NCBI GenBank assembly: GCA_002423545.1 | Contig: DIWP01000010.1 | Location: forward strand, 15,084 to 50,390 | Source: Thermoleophilia bacterium UBA6103 | GTDB taxonomy: Bacteria; Actinomycetota; Thermoleophilia; UBA2241 | Direction of reading: 5' to 3' | Length of the DNA: 35,307 nucleotides | Shown: positions 31,281 through 35,307 of the stretch, piece by piece | Position numbering within the stretch: the first letter of the stretch is position 1 | How the letters are laid out: every line of letters starts with the position of its first letter | Position numbers and translations under genes: made by a program | Notes under the pieces: generated by a model | Databases searched by the model: none | Seen by the model: the letters and a program-made list of their open reading frames with translations, nothing else | Told to the model about the DNA's origin: nothing

Positions 31281-33215
31281 TCACGGACCCGTGTAGTACG
31301 GAATCAGACTAGTAGCTCCGGGCTCATCCGCCATTCGCCGATCACAGAAGCCCGCAAACCCCTCGGACGGTGGCACCAAGTCAGAGTCAATGAGCAGGAA
31401 CTGGAGGCCCGGCTGATCAGGATAGGCGGCGAGTCTGTAGATCTCATCGTAGAGTGATCGAACAAGCTCAGGGTTCTCGTCCTCGCTGATGTTCTTCGTA
31501 GGGCTATCGATGATCAGAATCCCAGGCACTGGCATGTCGCAATGCATCGCCGACGCGTGCACCGCGAGCGCGTAGCACACGTTGAAGAGCGTCTTCTTTC
31601 CGCCACTGCCGGCATCCCAGAACGACCAGACTTGCTCGCCGTGGACGACGGTCGGCCTCCAATTGCGCGCATCAATGGTGACCTGATCATCGCCAGTTAC
31701 GCCCGGGAACGAGACTGCTAACATGATTCTCTTGAACTCGTCCGCAATCGCAGCAATATTCGCGTCAGCCTTGGTCAAGCGCTCGCGCTCTTGAGAGGAA
31801 GTCGTGCGCAGGCGATCGATCTGGCCTTGGAGCGCACCCGCCCGCTCCTCGAGTTCGTTGACGGCCTGAGGCATCCTTGCCAGCTCTTTCAAGAACCTGA
31901 CGCGCTCAAGAAGCGTTGCAGATGTCCTCTCGAGTTCACGAACGCGCTCCATGTGGACCGAATCGTAGCGAGCGAGCTCCTCGCCTAGACGCCTATCGAG
32001 GGTCGCCTTCCTGGCGCGCATCTCAGTGAGGCGTCTCGTTGAGCGGGCCAGCTCCTGCTTTCGTCGCTCGATGGAGTCCGCAATCTGGTCGATTCGCTCG
32101 TTGAGGTCTCGACGAAAGGCCTCAAGTTCCATCGGATTACCCTCACGAGCGCGATCGGGAAGACTCCCGCAAAGCCGGCAATGCTGATCCACTGCCATCC
32201 TGTCCGACACTTCCGCGCCACACTCCGGACAACGCTCGTATCGCACGCCTTCCAGGACATCGCGAGCGTGGTCGACCCGCTCTGCTTTCGTCTTGGCGGT
32301 GATCAACTCGGCTCTGAGAGCAGTTTGTTCGTCGATGACTTCCCGGGAGTCCGCGATAGCAGCGGCGACGGACGAGATTTGAGCGCCTAACTCGCGCAGG
32401 GAATCACGCAAGTCATCCGTCGGGTGACTCTCAGTGTGGCGCGCCCGCTCAAGATCCGCCGCTCGCTTCTGGACAGAAGCGAGCCCCGCGGTTGCGTTCT
32501 CCAACTGGGCAGCCACATCCAGTTCCGATCCAAACTCAAACCGGTCCATGAAGGACCTAATCTGCTGTACCGCCTCGCGCTTGCTCCGCTGGTCGTCAAC
32601 TGCGCGCATCAACTCCGTTTCCAGCTCCGCCAAGCGCTCTGAGTGAAGGCCTGTGAAGAACCTCATGGCGTCTTGGCTCTTACGTCCCCTGAAGGGATCC
32701 TCAAGGCGGAAGAAGGATGAATCCATGTGGGTTTGATCCAGGTAGCAGTAACGCCAAATGTCTCGGATACTCAAACGAACAAGCGGCGATTCTGGATCGC
32801 GGCTCCGCTTCCTGACCTTGATGGGAGTGACACCACAGAGATGGAAGATCAAATCGCTGAAACTGTGGACCTCCAGGTCCTCCATCAGAGACGCTGGCTG
32901 AGTGTTGGTGGGAGCATTGACGGAACCCATCGAGGGCCCGGACCAAGTCACTCGCACGATCCCGGTATCCTCGGCCGATCTCTCGAGGGTGCATTCGTGC
33001 TCGCCGAGCATGAGGCCCAATTCGGCCGACACGAATTCCTGCTGCACTGCCGGCGTCCTCTCGAGATCTCCGCCCATGCAGTAGTTGATCAGTCGAGCTA
33101 CCGTCGACTTGCCTGTGCTCACCGGACCGTGGAGAAACGTGACCACTTCTGCGAAGTCGAGTCTCTCCGTGGTTCGACGAGTGCGCACGAGTAGATGTCG
33201 GAGGCGCATCTTCAT
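31281..33215 (-). CDS. SMC/Rad50-like ATPase with DUF3732 (Lamassu LmuB / ABC-3C ATPase)
   Basis: A 644-residue ABC/SMC-type ATPase. Walker A is HGPVSTGKSTVARLIN (Gly30-Lys36-Ser37). Two coiled-coil arms (about 195-320 and 365-500) flank a zinc-hook-like CPECG ... CRLCGS near residues 328-348. The C-terminal head has SFWDAGSGGKKTLFNVCYAL (signature-like) and Walker B GILIIDSPTKN near 562-570. This matches DUF3732 and the SMC component of Lamassu-type and ABC-three-component defence systems, which sense DNA or DNA ends and activate a partner nuclease. Its ATG 33215 overlaps the upstream middle-component stop by four bases. It is the last gene of the three-gene unit, and GC is visibly lower than in the flanking catabolic genes. 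Confidence 0.87.
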   Translation of the reverse strand: MKMRLRHLLVRTRRTTERLDFAEVVTFLHGPVSTGKSTVARLINYCMGGDLERTPAVQQEFVSAELGLMLGEHECTLERSAEDTGIVRVTWSGPSMGSVNAPTNTQPASLMEDLEVHSFSDLIFHLCGVTPIKVRKRSRDPESPLVRLSIRDIWRYCYLDQTHMDSSFFRLEDPFRGRKSQDAMRFFTGLHSERLAELETELMRAVDDQRSKREAVQQIRSFMDRFEFGSELDVAAQLENATAGLASVQKRAADLERARHTESHPTDDLRDSLRELGAQISSVAAAIADSREVIDEQTALRAELITAKTKAERVDHARDVLEGVRYERCPECGAEVSDRMAVDQHCRLCGSLPDRAREGNPMELEAFRRDLNERIDQIADSIERRKQELARSTRRLTEMRARKATLDRRLGEELARYDSVHMERVRELERTSATLLERVRFLKELARMPQAVNELEERAGALQGQIDRLRTTSSQERERLTKADANIAAIADEFKRIMLAVSFPGVTGDDQVTIDARNWRPTVVHGEQVWSFWDAGSGGKKTLFNVCYALAVHASAMHCDMPVPGILIIDSPTKNISEDENPELVRSLYDEIYRLAAYPDQPGLQFLLIDSDLVPPSEGFAGFCDRRMADEPGATSLIPYYTGP

Positions 33216-33802
33216 GGTGCAATCGGGGAGTTGGATCGGAGGGAAACGACCTCAGGGAAGGTGCTGTAGACAAAGCGCATGAGACTGGTGCCCGTCACAT
33301 CAAAGTGCCGCCTCAGGAGTCGCGCGCGGCGCACATATGGCTCAAACAGGTCGTCGGCCGCCAGTCGCTGCGCCACCTCACCTCCCTCAGGCGTTATCGC
33401 GATGACTACCTTGCGACCTTCGACGCTCACGCTTGCGAGACCCTTCGCAATGAGTGCATTGAGGTACTGCCGGTATCCATGATCCCACGGCCCAAAGCGG
33501 TAGCGGACCATTGCCGATTCGACGCTGTGACGCTCGTAGTCCTCCAGCATGACATCGCGAATTGAACGGTTCTTGGCCGCAAGGGCACGCTCCAGCATCA
33601 CCGGATATCGAAGGAGGAAATCAAGCTTGGCTAGCTTGGTTAGCCCTTCGATGGCGCCCCCCTCTTCCTTGTCAGAAAACGCCTGAAGTAGGACCAAGAG
33701 CCGTGCCTCGTGCAGGACCTCCGATCGATCAAGGCCTGCGATGCTGGACACGTAGTCCACTACTCCTCCCAGGGTCGAGAATCGCTCCACCGAATCTGAC
33801 AC
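33212..33802 (-). CDS. Middle component of Lamassu/ABC-3C-type defence system
   Basis: A 196-residue helical protein with no recognised catalytic motif. It begins with MSDSVERFSTLGGVVDYVSS and contains KLAKLDFLLRYPVMLERAL, MVRYRFGPWDHGYRQYLNAL and a winged-helix-like IAKGLASVSVEGRKVVIAIT, TPEGGEVAQRLA. Position fixes its role: it overlaps the DUF4297 nuclease gene by 43 bases upstream and the SMC ATPase start by four bases downstream, the usual place of the small middle subunit (LmuC / ABC-3C middle component) that bridges effector and ATPase. The start could also be internal, since the long overlap is unusual. The functional call is context-based. Confidence 0.72.
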   Translation of the reverse strand: MSDSVERFSTLGGVVDYVSSIAGLDRSEVLHEARLLVLLQAFSDKEEGGAIEGLTKLAKLDFLLRYPVMLERALAAKNRSIRDVMLEDYERHSVESAMVRYRFGPWDHGYRQYLNALIAKGLASVSVEGRKVVIAITPEGGEVAQRLAADDLFEPYVRRARLLRRHFDVTGTSLMRFVYSTFPEVVSLRSNSPIAP

Positions 33803-35001
33803 TCCGCAGTCAGCGCATACGCCATCCCCTCAAGATGCTCATCGGTACAGTCGAACAACTGGCTCCCTTGACGACGACGTTCAGACAGGAATCCACGAAG
33901 GGCCGCAAGCATGTCGCAGCCAAAAGGCTCGCCCCCTCTTCTGGCAACCTCAAACGCCGCGGCGGCATCGCGAAGAACGAGGGACCGAACAAGAGTGTAG
34001 CGTTGCAGCCCCGGCACGCGGCCATGCTTCTTCGTCCACACCAACCCCAGGTAGTCGGCCTTGCTTCGGAGGTCTTGCGCCGAATTGCACGACACGGCGG
34101 AGAAGCCGCCGGCATCGAGCTTCCTGATCAACATGTCCGACGTTCCGGTTCCCGGCTCAACGAGCGACGTCGTATCGGCTTCCAGCAATGCCGCAGGATC
34201 ACACCCGACTTCCAGGACGCCAAGGACGCGATCTCGGCTCATTCGCTTTCCGGCGATGCGGGCGCTCGTCTCGGAGTCGCGAGGGCTCGAACCCGCCGGC
34301 AGATATGCGGGCAAGACGCCCTCGTGCGCCAGGCAGGATGCATTCTCGCACTCCTGCACAAGAGCCCGCGCCGCCGCCCTCACAGCAGGCAGCGACAATT
34401 CGCTTGCCCGACTCCAGACGCCGGTGAGCGCATCGACCAAGCGTGACTCAATGTCGCGAAATTTTGGCAGGTCATCGCTCGCCTCAGACTTAGATAGGGC
34501 TTCAAACGCGGCCTCGTCCGGACATGGCACCCCGCTCGCGACGCGGCCTACCACGCGAGATATCGAAGATGGAAGCTCGGCGATGGCCCCGCACCGAGCG
34601 ATGACCGAAAGGACCTCCCGTAGGTCCTGACCGTTGCCGGCAGAGTGAAACGGATGGTTGGTCAGGAAGCGATACGCACGAAAGCGCCCGGGGAACTGGT
34701 GTTCAAGCTTCGCGAACCTCATCCATGACTTGCGGACCTCCTCATCGCCTGTCTTCCAGGGAGTCCGATTGGGCTGTCGCGTCTTGATTTGGATGCCAGT
34801 AAAGGTGGAGTCACTGTGCTTCATGAGTACATCCTCGTGATGCTCACAAAGCACTTCCTCCGCATCCTCCGTCTCGTCCAGTAGCATGCAGCAGACAATC
34901 GCGGCATACGTCCACTGGTAGCGGAAGCGACGGCCAGTATCGTCCCCCACGTCCGTTGCGTCGGGGACTGCGTCAGGCATGGGGATCGTGGCGCTAGACA
35001 A
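33760..35001 (-). CDS. DUF4297 (Cap4-like) nuclease effector of Lamassu/ABC-3C-type system
   Basis: A 413-residue predicted effector. The N-terminal domain has the DUF4297/Cap4 nuclease pattern: GRRFRYQWTYAAIVCCMLL, then EEVLCEHHEDVLM with the acidic pair, and FTGIQIKTRQ with the Gln-x-Lys of the PD-(D/E)xK core. Next come FRAYRFLTNHPF and a long helical C-terminal part of unknown fold ending in IRWSDSRPWEE. Cap4-type nucleases cut double-stranded DNA indiscriminately when activated, killing the infected cell. It is the first gene of the unit; nuclease, middle component and ATPase overlap in that order. TTG 35001 (GGGGT five bases upstream) is taken as start; ATG 34980 is the alternative. Confidence 0.82.
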   Translation of the reverse strand: MSSATIPMPDAVPDATDVGDDTGRRFRYQWTYAAIVCCMLLDETEDAEEVLCEHHEDVLMKHSDSTFTGIQIKTRQPNRTPWKTGDEEVRKSWMRFAKLEHQFPGRFRAYRFLTNHPFHSAGNGQDLREVLSVIARCGAIAELPSSISRVVGRVASGVPCPDEAAFEALSKSEASDDLPKFRDIESRLVDALTGVWSRASELSLPAVRAAARALVQECENASCLAHEGVLPAYLPAGSSPRDSETSARIAGKRMSRDRVLGVLEVGCDPAALLEADTTSLVEPGTGTSDMLIRKLDAGGFSAVSCNSAQDLRSKADYLGLVWTKKHGRVPGLQRYTLVRSLVLRDAAAAFEVARRGGEPFGCDMLAALRGFLSERRRQGSQLFDCTDEHLEGMAYALTAECQIRWSDSRPWEE

Positions 35002-35109
35002 GCCAACCCCGTTCAGCGCGCATCTGCGTTTCCATTACAGGTAGTCCCGGCAAGGCCAAAGCGACCGTATTCGTGCAGCAATCGCCGCCCGGTTGAGTCA
35101 CTGGAGGAT

Positions 35110-35307
35110 TCACTCCGGCACCGCGTACACCTTCAGCACCTCGTCCCCGTAGTGGTTGATCACCTTCACCGCGATCTTGCCGGTTGACGGCGGGTCGAAC
35201 GGGCGGCTCACGGTGGCATAGAGGGTCGACCAGGCGGCCTCGTCGATCTCGGCCTTCAGGGCGCGCTGGAGCTTCTTGTAGGGCTCGTCGGCGCCGGTGA
35301 AGTAGGC
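35110..35307 (-). CDS. Site-specific DNA-methyltransferase, C-terminal fragment (runs off the right edge)
   Basis: The last 65 residues of a larger protein. The sequence YFTGADEPYKKLQRALKAEI, then WSTLYATVSRPFDPPSTGKI and AVKVINHYGDEVLKVYAV, is the familiar C-terminal tail of adenine-specific DNA methyltransferases of restriction systems (type III Mod-like or stand-alone). Catalytic motifs are outside the window. It lies 108 bases upstream of the Lamassu-like operon on the same strand, so restriction and abortive defence are neighbours here. Confidence 0.6.
   Translation of the reverse strand, partial: AYFTGADEPYKKLQRALKAEIDEAAWSTLYATVSRPFDPPSTGKIAVKVINHYGDEVLKVYAVPE

Overview
The window is a dense, GC-rich (about 70% by eye) bacterial chromosome segment. 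It has GTG and TTG starts, GGAGG-type ribosome sites and genes on both strands. Composition, an S/T-rich lipoprotein, VapBC, RmuC and a membrane-tethered ECF sigma factor fit a high-GC Gram-positive, most simply an actinobacterium. No rRNA or tRNA is present to fix the taxonomy. Tyrosine phenol-lyase also occurs in high-GC Firmicutes such as Symbiobacterium, so that alternative stays open. I saw no CRISPR array, tRNA, rRNA or intact insertion sequence.

1-4600: the N-terminal part of a DEAD-box RNA helicase (minus), a GR-like flavin disulfide oxidoreductase and an XRE-cupin regulator (both minus). Divergent from these is a PLP beta-eliminating lyase whose residues point to tyrosine phenol-lyase rather than tryptophanase. 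An 8-bp-arm palindrome sits directly upstream of its promoter.

4600-10170: a 60-residue Cys-containing peptide that looks like a RiPP precursor, a polytopic membrane protein, a DUF1295 membrane reductase-like protein, a secreted T/Q/R/D repeat protein with a strong terminator, and an ECF sigma factor with a C-terminal membrane segment and a Gly/Ser tail.

10140-23410: nitrogen-compound catabolism and transport. One minus operon holds a P1 peptidase, agmatine deiminase and a DHA2-type MFS exporter. Then come a class I/II aminotransferase, a lipoprotein, an adenine deaminase + BKACE pair, a class III aminotransferase, and a creatininase-family hydrolase translationally coupled to a double-length Lrp/AsnC regulator. 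A divergent EamA transporter follows.

23410-26600: a membrane-anchored thioredoxin preceded by an unusual chain of five overlapping 5-codon mini-ORFs, RmuC preceded by a repeat-built small ORF, and a VapBC toxin-antitoxin pair.

26600-35307: a 713-residue pRiA4b ORF-3-type fusion protein, a 680-bp non-coding stretch rich in repeats and hairpins, then a defence island of visibly lower GC. The island holds an Abi-family HEPN-like protein, an N-terminally damaged HNH endonuclease, a three-gene DUF4297 nuclease / middle component / SMC-like DUF3732 ATPase operon (Lamassu / ABC-3C type), and the C-terminus of a DNA methyltransferase at the edge. The most attractive leads for something undescribed are the Cys-rich peptide at 4994, the mini-ORF chain at 23467 and the three-gene defence operon.
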